A program made the position numbers and the translations under genes. Positions 37,360 to 45,896 of a stretch of 64,000 nt of DNA are shown here, one piece after another; positions within the stretch are counted from its first letter, which is position 1; each line of letters opens with the position of its first letter. This DNA is from Nitrosomonadales bacterium (lineage in GTDB: Bacteria > Pseudomonadota > Gammaproteobacteria > Burkholderiales > Gallionellaceae). Below the pieces are notes generated by a model. It saw nothing but the letters and a program-made list of their open reading frames with translations. It ran no database searches and was not told the origin of the DNA. The stretch covers positions 55,280 to 119,279 of the forward strand of contig JACQYW010000006.1 in the NCBI GenBank assembly GCA_016208015.1, written 5' to 3'.

Positions 37360-38487
37360 TTAGCGGTATTTGCGCAAGTACCAGGATTCGAAGAACGACT
37401 TGGCGCTGTGCATCAAACCCAGCGGCGGCAAGGACATCTCTCTGTCCGGTGTGCGCCGCACCAGCATGCCGGCATCAAGGCTGTCGACGATGCAGAGCAG
37501 TTCCACTTTGAAGGTCTGTTGCGGGATATTGCCAGCCAGCTCCGCCAGCAAATTGGCGGCCGCCGTTTCGCCCTGCAGATCGGCCATGTGCGCCTGCTTG
37601 GGCATCCAGTCCGGTCCGGTGAAACTGCCGGAATCGCCGACGACATAGGTTGCGGGGAATCCTTCGACACGGCATTGCGCATCGGCCTTGATGAGTCCGC
37701 CCGCAGAACGCGGCAGGCCGGTCTGGTCGAACCAGGTGTTGCCGGTCATGCCGGGCATAAAGATGATGAGGTCGGCGGCGAACTCGCCGCCTTCGGTCTT
37801 CACTTTGTCCGCCTCGAAGCCGACCAGTTTGTGGCCGAGCTGTTTGTTGATGTTGCGCTTGCCCATCTCCGCCATCAGGCGCTTTACGGCGCTCTCACCG
37901 AGGCGGTTGCCGGGATTGGGCATGGGATTGAAGAAGGTGAGGGCTATCTTGTCGCGGCGTCCTTCGCGGCGCAACTGGGTGTCCAGGCCGAACAGGAACT
38001 CGAAGATCGGGCCGCCGCGCATGGCGGTCGGCTCGTTCGGATTTCCGGCGAAGCCCAGTGCGATGTTGCCCTGTTCGAGCGCGGCCACCCGCTCGCGTAT
38101 CTTCTCGGCGGCAGCGATGCCCTCGCATGGCAGGATGGCATGCTCGATGCCCGGCAGTTTCTTGATGAAACGTCCGCCGCAGGCGATGATCAACCCGTCG
38201 TTCAACACCTTGCCGGTGTTCGTTAGCACGGTGCGGCCGCCGTTCTCCAGCCCGGTCGCTTCGCCCGCGACGAAGCGGATACGGTGGTCGCGCAGGAAGC
38301 TGTCGAGCGGAATGCGCAGGTCTTCCGCCTTGCGCATGCCGGAAGGTATCCAGATCAGGCTCGGCAGGAACACCAGTTCCGCCTTGGGGGCGACGAGGGT
38401 GATCTCGATGTCTGCATCAAGCTGGCGCAATCTGCGCGCCGCCGACAATGCGGCAAAACCGGCGCCGATGATCGTGATTTGTTTCAT
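37360..38487 (-). CDS. FAD-dependent sulfide:quinone oxidoreductase-like protein
   Basis: A 375-residue flavoprotein with the FAD motif TIIGAGFAALSAARRL (GxGxxA) and a second nucleotide segment near YVVGDSGSF. Cysteines at 103, 121, 272 and 332 include candidates for the SQR redox pair (Cys121 and Cys332), but the spacing is not the classic one, so SQR versus a flavocytochrome-c sulfide dehydrogenase-like role is open. It would oxidise sulfide to persulfide/polysulfide at the membrane face. It lies in the operon with rhodanese, TauE/SafE and the persulfide-dioxygenase-like gene. Confidence 0.75.
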   Translation of the reverse strand: MKQITIIGAGFAALSAARRLRQLDADIEITLVAPKAELVFLPSLIWIPSGMRKAEDLRIPLDSFLRDHRIRFVAGEATGLENGGRTVLTNTGKVLNDGLIIACGGRFIKKLPGIEHAILPCEGIAAAEKIRERVAALEQGNIALGFAGNPNEPTAMRGGPIFEFLFGLDTQLRREGRRDKIALTFFNPMPNPGNRLGESAVKRLMAEMGKRNINKQLGHKLVGFEADKVKTEGGEFAADLIIFMPGMTGNTWFDQTGLPRSAGGLIKADAQCRVEGFPATYVVGDSGSFTGPDWMPKQAHMADLQGETAAANLLAELAGNIPQQTFKVELLCIVDSLDAGMLVRRTPDREMSLPPLGLMHSAKSFFESWYLRKYR

Positions 38488-38515
38488 GTCATTTTCCTGC
38501 TGGGCTCATTTCAAC

Positions 38516-38977
38516 TCACCGGGGTTGCGCCGCTTTTTCCGCCGCATCAAAGCCGCCTTTGCTCTTCCACTCGGTAAAACCGCCCTGGATGATACGGACG
38601 TTTTCATACCCTGCGACCCGCAACGCGAAACCGGCCTGAGCGGAGAGCGAGCCGGTGTTGCAGTAGATCAACACGGGTTTGTCTTGCGGGATAGTCGCGC
38701 GTTTTTCCAACACCTGACGCCATTCGAGATTCACGGCGCCGGGAATGTGCTCCTTGTCGAATTGCGCCTTGTCGCGCGCATCGATCACATGGAAGCGCTT
38801 CCAGTCTTCCTTCGGGATCTGTTCGGCGGAAATGGTGCCGCCGCTATAGTCCACGAAAGCGAGATACTCCTCCATCGCTTTGACGGCCTCGTTGTTTTCT
38901 TCCGCGCCCGCGAGTGCGGGTGCAAGCGCGAGGGCCGCGATGGCGGCAGTGTGGACCATGAATCGTTGGAAATTCAT
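38516..38977 (-). CDS. Periplasmic rhodanese-domain protein
   Basis: A 153-residue protein with signal peptide (cleaved near ALA-GAEE) and one rhodanese domain; the active-site Cys106 lies in LIYCNTGSLS. It probably accepts and hands on sulfane sulfur in the periplasm. The ATG at 38977 follows AAGGAGAG. It is 22 nt after the TauE/SafE gene and precedes the SQR-like gene. Confidence 0.88.
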   Translation of the reverse strand: MNFQRFMVHTAAIAALALAPALAGAEENNEAVKAMEEYLAFVDYSGGTISAEQIPKEDWKRFHVIDARDKAQFDKEHIPGAVNLEWRQVLEKRATIPQDKPVLIYCNTGSLSAQAGFALRVAGYENVRIIQGGFTEWKSKGGFDAAEKAAQPR

Positions 38978-38999
38978 ATGCTCTCCTTGGTGTGTCGGT

Positions 39000-39740
39000 T
39001 CAAAAGACGCTTTTTGCCATGATGTAGGTCGCCGCGACGACCAAGCTCCAGGCGAAGGCATGCTTCAAAGTATGCGCATGCAACCGTCGAGCCAGGCGGG
39101 CGCCGGTGAAGCTGGCAAGCACGGTGACTGCGGCAAAGGAACCCATGAGGGTGTAATTGATCGTCACCGCTCCCATGTATCCGGCAAAACCGCTGATGGA
39201 ATTCAGCGACACCACGGCCAGGGAAGTGCCGACCGCCCGTTTCATCGGTACGTCCGCCAGCAGCACCAGTGCGGGCACGATGAGGAAGCCGCCGCCCACA
39301 CCCACCACGCCGGCCAGCAGACCGACCCCGATCCCGGCAGCAGCCAGCAGCACGACATGAGTCTTGTGATCCGATTCGACTTTGACGGCAGTCTTGCGCA
39401 ACATGCGGTAAGCCGCGATGTACATCACGACAGCGAAAAGGCCGAGCTGGAAAGCCACCGGTACAACGGTGCCGAGTCGCGCGCCGGCATAGGTGCCGAT
39501 CATGCCGATGGGGCCGAACGTGGCGGCAGCGCGCCAATCCACGTTGCCCACACGCCAGTGGTGCACGGTGGTGAGCACGGCGGTGATGGCGATGATGCCC
39601 AGGCCCATGGCGATGGCTTCCTTGGGCGGCAGATGCAGCAGGTAGATCAGTGCCGGCACGACGATGATGCCGCCGCCGCTGCCGAAGATGCCCAGTGCAA
39701 AGCCGGTGAGCATGCCGGAAAGTGCGGCCAGCATCATCAT
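39000..39740 (-). CDS. TauE/SafE-family sulfite/organosulfonate exporter
   Basis: A 246-residue permease with eight hydrophobic helices and the typical repeated motif (LGIFGSGGGIIVVPAL and VGVGGGFLIVPALVLL). Family members export sulfite or sulfonates. In this operon it probably removes sulfite produced by the persulfide dioxygenase. Its ATG is 3 nt after the MFS stop. A second TauE/SafE protein is on the facing strand at 43261. Confidence 0.88.
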   Translation of the reverse strand: MMMLAALSGMLTGFALGIFGSGGGIIVVPALIYLLHLPPKEAIAMGLGIIAITAVLTTVHHWRVGNVDWRAAATFGPIGMIGTYAGARLGTVVPVAFQLGLFAVVMYIAAYRMLRKTAVKVESDHKTHVVLLAAAGIGVGLLAGVVGVGGGFLIVPALVLLADVPMKRAVGTSLAVVSLNSISGFAGYMGAVTINYTLMGSFAAVTVLASFTGARLARRLHAHTLKHAFAWSLVVAATYIMAKSVF

Positions 39741-39743
39741 TGC

Positions 39744-41369
39744 CTATTGCTCCCCTTCGTGCAGCAATATCTTTATCTGCGTATCGAACGCCGCATGCAG
39801 GTCGTCGCCGACGGCGATTTCGTTGTCAGCCAATACGGCAACGATGTCTTCCGGCATGACGATCACGCCGTCTGACGGTTTCACCAGGCTGCCGTTGATC
39901 CAGATCGCGGGGAAACCTTGCCCGTTGGCATCGCGGTGGGTACTGATCTCGAGTTGGAAACGGGCACCCAGATGTTGAGCCAGAGCCTGGCCGTAGCCGC
40001 TGTAGAGGGTGCACCGGCCACCGGGTGGCGTTTGCGAAACCACGCGTACTTCGAACGTGGTCGGCGCCGGGGTCACGCCAGCCGGATTGATGCGCGGATG
40101 CGTTTCTTCACCGAACAGCCACAGCAAGCCACCCGACAGGAACATCGACACCGCCACGAACCAGAACGCCGCTTCCACCGAGCCGCTGAAGTGCGCGGCG
40201 ATGCCCAGACCCAGCGCACCGATGCCGTAGCCGAGGTCGCGCCAGAAACGATAGATGCCGATGGCCGAGCCGCGCCAGTTGGGATGGGAGATATCGGCTA
40301 CCGCTGCCGACAGGTTCGGGTACAGCAGTGCCATGCCGAAGCCGGAGACGGCGGCGGACAGCGACCACCATGCCAGGCCTTCGCCGAGCAGCATCAGTGC
40401 CACGCCCGCGCCGCAGACCCACATGCCAAGAACGTTTGGAATGTGACGTCCGATGTGGTCGGAGAGTTTGCCGGTGAAGAATTGCGAACCGCCCCAGACG
40501 AAACCGTACACGCCGACGATCCAGCCGATGTCGGGGAGGCTTACGCCGCGTTGATAAAGAAATACCGGATAGAACACCCACACCAGCGCATCGACGAACT
40601 TCTCCACCAGTCCGGCCTGGCTGATGGCGGCAAGGCGTTTGTCGCGCCACGACACCAGCGTGAACACCTCCCAAGTCGTCGGCTGCGCGGCGATGTTGGT
40701 CGGGAAGCGCGCCAGCGGCCCCGTGCCGAGGCCCGCTTTATGTTTTGCCGCTTCGCTCTTCGCCCAAGGCAGCGTGTCCTTGACCCACAGCAGGGTGAGC
40801 AGCATGGCCAGCAGGATGGTGGTCATGCCGAACAGCAACAATCCGCTGCGCGGGCCCAGCATGGTTGCCAGATAGGCGGTGATGATCCCCGCCAGCGCCA
40901 GCCCGACATAACCGGAGAATTCGTTGAGGCCGATGGTCAACCCGCGCTGGTCGGCGCGTGTGATGTCCAGCTTGGAAGTCTGCGTCATCGACCAGGTCAA
41001 TCCCTGGTTGATGCCGAGCAGCACGGTCGCCGCCACGATCCAGCTCCACGATGGCGCAAAATACACCAGCAGCGGGATGGGCAACGCCGCCGCCCAGCCC
41101 AGCAGCAACACCTGCTTGCGCCCGATGCGTTCCGACAATCGTCCGGCCACGAAATTGAGTGTGCCCTTGACCAGACCGAAGGCCACCACGAAGGCAGTGA
41201 GCAGCATGAAGGAATTTTTCGGTACGCCGAATTCGGACTCGGACAGGGCGGGCACCACCGTGCGCATCATGCCGATGGTGAATCCCACCAGCATGACTTG
41301 CAGCAGTTGATGCAGGAACTGGTCGAGGTTGGCGCGGATGCCGTGTGACAGATTGGCGTGCGTCATCAT
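39744..41369 (-). CDS. MFS transporter with extra C-terminal cytoplasmic domain
   Basis: A 541-residue protein: residues 1-~430 are an MFS carrier (motif A-like RLSERIGRKQVLL), and residues ~438-541 are an extra soluble domain with one Cys (RCTLYSGYGQALAQHL) and a FPAIWINGSLVKPSDG segment. The extra part has a thioredoxin-like or selenoprotein-W-like feel, but I cannot assign it. It sits between the persulfide-dioxygenase-like and TauE genes, so a sulfur substrate is plausible. The ATG at 41369 shares a base with the previous stop (TGATG). Confidence 0.85.
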   Translation of the reverse strand: MMTHANLSHGIRANLDQFLHQLLQVMLVGFTIGMMRTVVPALSESEFGVPKNSFMLLTAFVVAFGLVKGTLNFVAGRLSERIGRKQVLLLGWAAALPIPLLVYFAPSWSWIVAATVLLGINQGLTWSMTQTSKLDITRADQRGLTIGLNEFSGYVGLALAGIITAYLATMLGPRSGLLLFGMTTILLAMLLTLLWVKDTLPWAKSEAAKHKAGLGTGPLARFPTNIAAQPTTWEVFTLVSWRDKRLAAISQAGLVEKFVDALVWVFYPVFLYQRGVSLPDIGWIVGVYGFVWGGSQFFTGKLSDHIGRHIPNVLGMWVCGAGVALMLLGEGLAWWSLSAAVSGFGMALLYPNLSAAVADISHPNWRGSAIGIYRFWRDLGYGIGALGLGIAAHFSGSVEAAFWFVAVSMFLSGGLLWLFGEETHPRINPAGVTPAPTTFEVRVVSQTPPGGRCTLYSGYGQALAQHLGARFQLEISTHRDANGQGFPAIWINGSLVKPSDGVIVMPEDIVAVLADNEIAVGDDLHAAFDTQIKILLHEGEQ

Positions 41370-42100
41370 CACCCCGCCAGATTGGCCGCGACCATTTTGT
41401 CCATCTCTGCAGGACGCGGCGGAATCTCCTTGAGCAGGTTTTCGATGAAGGCTTCTTTAGTCATCGTCAGACCGGGGTTCCAGCGCTTCTCGAAACCGAT
41501 GGTCGAACTCGGCTTGCCGGACAAACCTGCGCCGCAGACGCTGCCCGCCTGATGGCCGGGGAATATCTCGACCTCTCCGGACAGGTGCAGCAATTTGGCG
41601 TGGATGCTGTCGTACAGTTGCGCCGCCATCTCCTGCTCGCGCCCCAGCAGGTCGGGGCGGCCGATGGAGCCGACGAACAGGGTGTCGCCGGTGATCACGA
41701 ACCAGGGCAGCTCGCCGCGGCGCATGTCGGTCACCAGCAGGCAGATGCTATCGGGCGTATGGCCGGGCGTATGCAGCACTTCCACATTGACGTTTCCGAG
41801 ATTGAGCGACTGGCCGTCGGTCAACGGTTCAAATTCAAACTTGACGCGGCCCTTGTTGGACTCGTGCAGGCAATAGGGCGCACCGACCATCTGCGCGAGC
41901 TTTCGACCGCCGGAATAGTGATCGGCATGGACATGGGTGTCGACGACGTAATTGATGGTGACGTTGGCCTTCTTCGCTTCCTCGATGTACCACTCCTCGT
42001 CGCCCGCGACCACGTCCACCGCCATGGATTTACCCTTGGTGCCGCAGCCCAGGAAATATGACAGTGAAGACTCTTTTGTTGGCAGTTGCTTGAAAAACAT
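41369..42100 (-). CDS. MBL-fold persulfide dioxygenase-like hydrolase
   Basis: A 243-residue metallo-beta-lactamase-fold protein with the metal motif THVHADH (His56, His58, Asp60, His61) and a later HTPGHTPDS and FPGHQAG. The absence of a C-terminal rhodanese and the G-x-x-SCGAG block fit the ETHE1/persulfide dioxygenase group, which oxidises glutathione persulfide to sulfite with O2. Adjacent rhodanese and sulfite-exporter genes support this. The stop overlaps the MFS start. Confidence 0.85.
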   Translation of the reverse strand: MFFKQLPTKESSLSYFLGCGTKGKSMAVDVVAGDEEWYIEEAKKANVTINYVVDTHVHADHYSGGRKLAQMVGAPYCLHESNKGRVKFEFEPLTDGQSLNLGNVNVEVLHTPGHTPDSICLLVTDMRRGELPWFVITGDTLFVGSIGRPDLLGREQEMAAQLYDSIHAKLLHLSGEVEIFPGHQAGSVCGAGLSGKPSSTIGFEKRWNPGLTMTKEAFIENLLKEIPPRPAEMDKMVAANLAG

Positions 42101-42122
42101 CGCTCTCTCCCTCTCTTTATGA

Positions 42123-42473
42123 TTAGAACACCAGAACCTTGTCCGCCCACGCAGTCCACTCGGCCAGTTCCACCAGCGTGCTGCGGTGCGTCCCGTCGGC
42201 GATTTCGCTATCGCCCATGCCGCGCGCATCCATGCAGGTGCCGCAGATGCCGACCTCGCCGCCGTGGCGGACAACATTGCCGATCATCACCTCGATGTTG
42301 TAAAAGCCTTGGGGAACCTTTTGATTGCGGTGCGCGGACGCGGCTCCGTCGCCGATCAGAAAGACGCGCACCGAACTACCTTCCTGCTTGGCAACGGCAC
42401 CCGCCAGACGCAGGCCGTTATAGGTGCGTTCGCTGCCGTACGGGGCATCGTTGAGGATGAATAAAGTCTTCAT
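42123..42473 (-). CDS. DsrE-family protein
   Basis: A 116-residue protein of the DsrE/DsrF-like fold, which moves sulfur as persulfide. The motif GICGTCMDARG places cysteines at 77 and 80, in the same region as the sulfur-carrying Cys of the family. It is the first gene of the leftward sulfur operon and lies behind the palindrome at 42497-42516. Confidence 0.85.
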   Translation of the reverse strand: MKTLFILNDAPYGSERTYNGLRLAGAVAKQEGSSVRVFLIGDGAASAHRNQKVPQGFYNIEVMIGNVVRHGGEVGICGTCMDARGMGDSEIADGTHRSTLVELAEWTAWADKVLVF

Positions 42474-42496
42474 GACAACCTCCTTGCTTGATTAAC

Positions 42497-42516
42497 ATTC
42501 CAATAATCATTGGAAT
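42497..42516. promoter_or_regulatory. Palindromic operator candidate O1
   Basis: A perfect 8+8 bp palindrome ATTCCAAT-4 nt-ATTGGAAT, 24 nt before the dsrE-like start. A second, weaker copy with the same spacing lies at 42572. Together they fit binding sites for the divergently encoded ArsR-type regulator. Confidence 0.65.
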
Positions 42517-42571
42517 GATTAAAGCATCGGCTGTTAATTCATGTCAAGATGATTTAGAGTTACAGACATAT

Positions 42572-42591
42572 ATTCCAATACCCAATGGATT
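42572..42591. promoter_or_regulatory. Palindromic operator candidate O2
   Basis: ATTCCAAT-4 nt-AATGGATT: the left arm is identical to O1 and the right arm matches in six of eight positions. It ends 6 nt before the regulator ATG, so it would allow autorepression. Confidence 0.55.
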
Positions 42592-42597
42592 GATTCG

Positions 42598-43248
42598 ATG
42601 AAAAGCGCACGCAAGATCAAAGACCTGCTGTACGAACAAGTGGCTCGGATAGGCAAGGTTTTTTCCAGCCCCAAGCGTCTGGAACTGATCGAATTGCTGT
42701 GTCAGGGCGAGAAAACGGTGGAGACGCTGGCAAAAGAAGCTTCCATCAGCGTGAAGCTGACCAGCGCGCATCTGCGCGAATTGCGCATGGCGCAGTTGGT
42801 GGAGACGGAGCGGCAGGGAAAGAACATCTATTACCGGCTGGTAAACAAATCGGTGGCCGACTTGTGGGTGCAGATACACACCCTGGCCGAGGAGCGCCTG
42901 ATCGAATTGCAACTGTCGTTGCAGAAGATCGCCACACAGCCGAACGATCTGGTGCCCAGCGACCGCGACAGCCTGATGAAAGCCGCGCGCAAGGGCGAGG
43001 TGGTGGTGCTCGATGTCAGGCCGTCGGAAGAATATCTGAACGCGCATCTGCCGTTCGCGAGGTCGATCCCGCTGGAAGAGTTGCGCCAGCGCCTGGGCGA
43101 GTTGCCCAAGGACCGCGCCATCGTGGCCTACTGCCGCGGTCCCTATTGCCTGTTGGCGGTCGATGCCGTCGCCTTGCTCCAGCAGGAAGGTTACTCGGCA
43201 GTCCATCTGCGCGACGGCGTGGCCGAGTGGGATGCCGCCATCAGATAA
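42598..43248 (+). CDS. ArsR-family regulator fused to a rhodanese domain
   Basis: A 216-residue fusion. Residues ~1-100 are a winged helix-turn-helix of the ArsR type (VARIGKVFSSPKRLELIELL then ASISVKLTSAHLRELRMAQL), and residues ~120-216 are a rhodanese domain with Cys179 (CRGPYC) as the expected active site and Cys184. The DNA-binding domain has one cysteine, Cys35. It probably senses persulfide or another sulfur species and represses the divergent operon through O1/O2, but this is inference. It is followed closely by a TauE/SafE gene. Confidence 0.88.
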   Translation: MKSARKIKDLLYEQVARIGKVFSSPKRLELIELLCQGEKTVETLAKEASISVKLTSAHLRELRMAQLVETERQGKNIYYRLVNKSVADLWVQIHTLAEERLIELQLSLQKIATQPNDLVPSDRDSLMKAARKGEVVVLDVRPSEEYLNAHLPFARSIPLEELRQRLGELPKDRAIVAYCRGPYCLLAVDAVALLQQEGYSAVHLRDGVAEWDAAIR

Positions 43249-43260
43249 AGCAACGGAAAA

Positions 43261-44049
43261 ATGACCATGGAACTCTTCATCATCGGCTTCACCGCGCTGT
43301 TCATCGCCGCACTGACACTGTTCTCCGGCTTCGGTTTGGGCACCGTGCTGATGCCCGTCTTCGCGCTGTTCTTTCCCGTTGAATTGGCGGTGGCTGCGAC
43401 TGCCGTGGTGCACTTCGCCAACAATCTGTTCAAGCTCGGCCTGGTGGCGAGGCGGGCCGAATGGCGCACCGTCGCGCGCTTCGGCATTCCTGCCGCGCTG
43501 GCCGCCGCCATCGGCGCACACCTGCTAATCGCTTCCGGCGACTTGCCTGCACTTGGGAGCTACACCCTTGGCGGCACGTTATATGAGATCGCTTTCCTCA
43601 AACTTGTGATCGGCGCGCTGATCGTCCTGTTTGCATTGCTGGAACTGTCCGCGCGTTTTCAGGCCCTTGCATTCCCGCCGCGCTGGCTGCCGCTGGGCGG
43701 GATGCTGTCCGGTTTCTTCGGCGGCTTATCCGGCAATCAGGGTGCACTGCGTTCAGCTTTCCTGCTCAAAGCGGGATTGTCAAAAGAGGTGTTTGTGGCA
43801 ACCGGCGTGGTATGCGCCGTCATCGTCGATGCTTCACGTCTGGCAATTTATGGGACGGGTTCCATGGCAGCGCATTTATCCGGTTCGCGGGAGATCGCGA
43901 TTCCGGTTGCGGTGGGCGTGGTCTGCGCCTTTATCGGCTCATACTTCGGCAAAAAGTTGTTGCACAAGGTGACCCTGCGCGCAGTTCAACTCACCGTCGC
44001 CAGCATGATGCTGATCGTGGGGCTCGGGTTGATGATCGGCCTGCTGTGA
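43261..44049 (+). CDS. TauE/SafE-family permease
   Basis: A 262-residue membrane protein of the TauE/SafE family with about eight helices (LFSGFGLGTVLMPVFALFFP and GGLSGNQGALRSAFLLKAG). It starts 12 nt after the ArsR-rhodanese gene and is cotranscribed with it, so export of a sulfur oxyanion under the same control is likely. An in-frame ATG at 43267 is an alternative start. It converges on the DUF4395 gene. Confidence 0.85.
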   Translation: MTMELFIIGFTALFIAALTLFSGFGLGTVLMPVFALFFPVELAVAATAVVHFANNLFKLGLVARRAEWRTVARFGIPAALAAAIGAHLLIASGDLPALGSYTLGGTLYEIAFLKLVIGALIVLFALLELSARFQALAFPPRWLPLGGMLSGFFGGLSGNQGALRSAFLLKAGLSKEVFVATGVVCAVIVDASRLAIYGTGSMAAHLSGSREIAIPVAVGVVCAFIGSYFGKKLLHKVTLRAVQLTVASMMLIVGLGLMIGLL

Positions 44050-44143
44050 GCGGCTGGTCATCCCCCGATCAGGAGCGGCGTTCTGCTGCGCGAGGGTGTT
44101 GCCGAATGGGCAGTCACGAGCAAGTGACCGCCGCAGGGTCGAA

Positions 44144-44890
44144 TTATTTGCAGTTGTTGTGCAGCTTCCACTTCTCTTCATGTCCCATGGCCTTGGCGAA
44201 CTCGGGCACTTTGCAGCGCTCGGCTTCAGCAGGGTCCACGGGACTTGTCTGAACAGTTTCGTCGGCGTGTGCGGCAACCGGCGGTTTCCGGTCGGCCAAT
44301 CTGTTGGCGATGAAACCCAGCACCAGCATGAACGCAAGCACGATCAGTCCCTGGCTCAGGTTGCCGCCGGCACCGGATTCGGGTTTCGATTCACACACAC
44401 CGCCGGGGCAGAGTTCGGCTTTGTCGTTGAACAGCCGGTAGACCATGCAGCCCAGGCAGATGCCGAAGGCCGACTCGAAGAACAGCAGCAGCAGGCAAAG
44501 CGAACAGACGATCAGGTTGACCGGGCCGATCACGTTGTTGAGCACCACCAGATACAGCATGGTGAGCGCCAGCGCAAAACCGATGGCCCACGCGAAGCGT
44601 TTCTGCGGGGCGCCGACATACTCGGGCTGCTGCTTGCGCACGATCCATTGCCCCAGGATGAGGCTGGGCGCATAAGCGGGGTTGATGAAGATGCGCAGCG
44701 TAAAATCGATCAGGAACGCGACGACGAACACCCGCGTCAGCTGAAAATCTCCAAGCAGCCAGGCATTCATGAATGCCACGATGGCGAAGAAGAACAGGAT
44801 GCCGGCACTGGCGCGAACCGCGCGCTCGTTCAGGACGGGCACGTTGTAGCCGGGGATCTGCTGGCCGAACTGGAAGATGGGCAGGCTCAT
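44144..44890 (-). CDS. DUF4395-family membrane protein
   Basis: A 248-residue protein with four membrane helices (e.g. VFVVAFLIDFTLRIFINPA) and a Cys-rich inner segment (GICLGCMVYRLF, ELCPGGVCES). The DUF4395 family has no known function. It also has a C-terminal soluble tail. It is the last gene of the leftward metal region and converges on the TauE gene. The ATG at 44890 is chosen over an in-frame start at 44920. Confidence 0.8.
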   Translation of the reverse strand: MSLPIFQFGQQIPGYNVPVLNERAVRASAGILFFFAIVAFMNAWLLGDFQLTRVFVVAFLIDFTLRIFINPAYAPSLILGQWIVRKQQPEYVGAPQKRFAWAIGFALALTMLYLVVLNNVIGPVNLIVCSLCLLLLFFESAFGICLGCMVYRLFNDKAELCPGGVCESKPESGAGGNLSQGLIVLAFMLVLGFIANRLADRKPPVAAHADETVQTSPVDPAEAERCKVPEFAKAMGHEEKWKLHNNCK

Positions 44891-45000
44891 GGGTCTCGAT
44901 ATATTTAAAGTCGGGTGCATATTATAGACGGGTAAACGTCGACACTATTCCCTGCATCGTGTTGCTGACACCCGAGCTACACGATAGCTGGTACGCATAT

Positions 45001-45657
45001 TCAATCGCTTTGCGCATTATCCGTCTGGGAGATGCTCGGGATGAACCCCGGCGTGCGAGCCGCATACTCGCGCCATTGTTCCCCGAAATAATCCTCGGCA
45101 TCGCGCTCCTCGGCATGCGCCAGTCTCACATACATCCACACCAGCACAGGGAACATCAGCAGTGTCAACAAAGTCGGCCACTGCAGCAGAAAGCCGAACA
45201 GGATAAATACGAAAGCCACGTATTGCGGATGACGGATTCTGGCGTAAGGCCCGGTGGTGGCCAGTTTGTGTTCGCGCTGCGCCTGGTACAGCACTTTCCA
45301 TGCGCCTGCCAGGAGGATGAAACCGCCTGCGATGAAAGCGATACTCAAAATGTGCAACGGATCGTAATGCGGGTCGCCCTTCCAGCCGAACAGGGTATGC
45401 CAAAGATGGCCGGACTCATGGGAAAGGATATCGACCCCGGCGTAACGGGTTTGCAGCCAGCCGGACATCAAATAGATCGTCAGCGGGAAGCCGTACATCT
45501 CGGCGAACAGCGCCACGATAAAGCCGGAGAACGCACCGAACGAGCGCCAATCGCGCGAGGTCTGCGGTTTGGCGAAGCTGAACGCGAAGATGATGAACAC
45601 CGCCGAGTTGATGACGACCAGCGACCACAAGCCATAAGCGGAAGTATCGGCATTCAT
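45001..45657 (-). CDS. Isoprenylcysteine methyltransferase-like membrane protein
   Basis: A 218-residue membrane protein with five to six helices and the C-terminal signature GPYARIRHPQYVAFVFIL...RLAHAEERDAEDYFGEQW, typical of the ICMT/PEMT family of S-adenosylmethionine-dependent methyltransferases. Its substrate is unknown. It overlaps the DUF2933 gene by 4 nt (ATGA at 45657-45654), and similar pairs occur near copper genes. Confidence 0.85.
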   Translation of the reverse strand: MNADTSAYGLWSLVVINSAVFIIFAFSFAKPQTSRDWRSFGAFSGFIVALFAEMYGFPLTIYLMSGWLQTRYAGVDILSHESGHLWHTLFGWKGDPHYDPLHILSIAFIAGGFILLAGAWKVLYQAQREHKLATTGPYARIRHPQYVAFVFILFGFLLQWPTLLTLLMFPVLVWMYVRLAHAEERDAEDYFGEQWREYAARTPGFIPSISQTDNAQSD

Positions 45658-45887
45658 TTGGGCTCTCCTTCGGAAGTATCGTGATGGCGGGTATGCCCTT
45701 TGCCGTCTCCATGCCCGTGGTGCATGAACCTGTGCATCAGCGGGCAGGCCAGCAGAAACAGATAAGGCAGTATCCCCAGCAAGTGGGCCCGATGCTCGGT
45801 GAAGAGCAGCACACCGGCTATCGCGAGAAAGCCATATAACACCCAGCCTGCTCTGGATTGGTGAGATGTTTCGTCCTGTTCTGACAT
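45654..45887 (-). CDS. DUF2933-family small membrane protein
   Basis: A 77-residue protein with two helices and a His-rich tail (HRFMHHGHGDGKGHTRHH), typical of DUF2933. The histidines suggest metal binding. It sits between the copper ATPase and the methyltransferase-like gene, 9 nt from the ATPase stop. Confidence 0.85.
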   Translation of the reverse strand: MSEQDETSHQSRAGWVLYGFLAIAGVLLFTEHRAHLLGILPYLFLLACPLMHRFMHHGHGDGKGHTRHHDTSEGEPK

Positions 45888-45896
45888 ACAGCCTCC

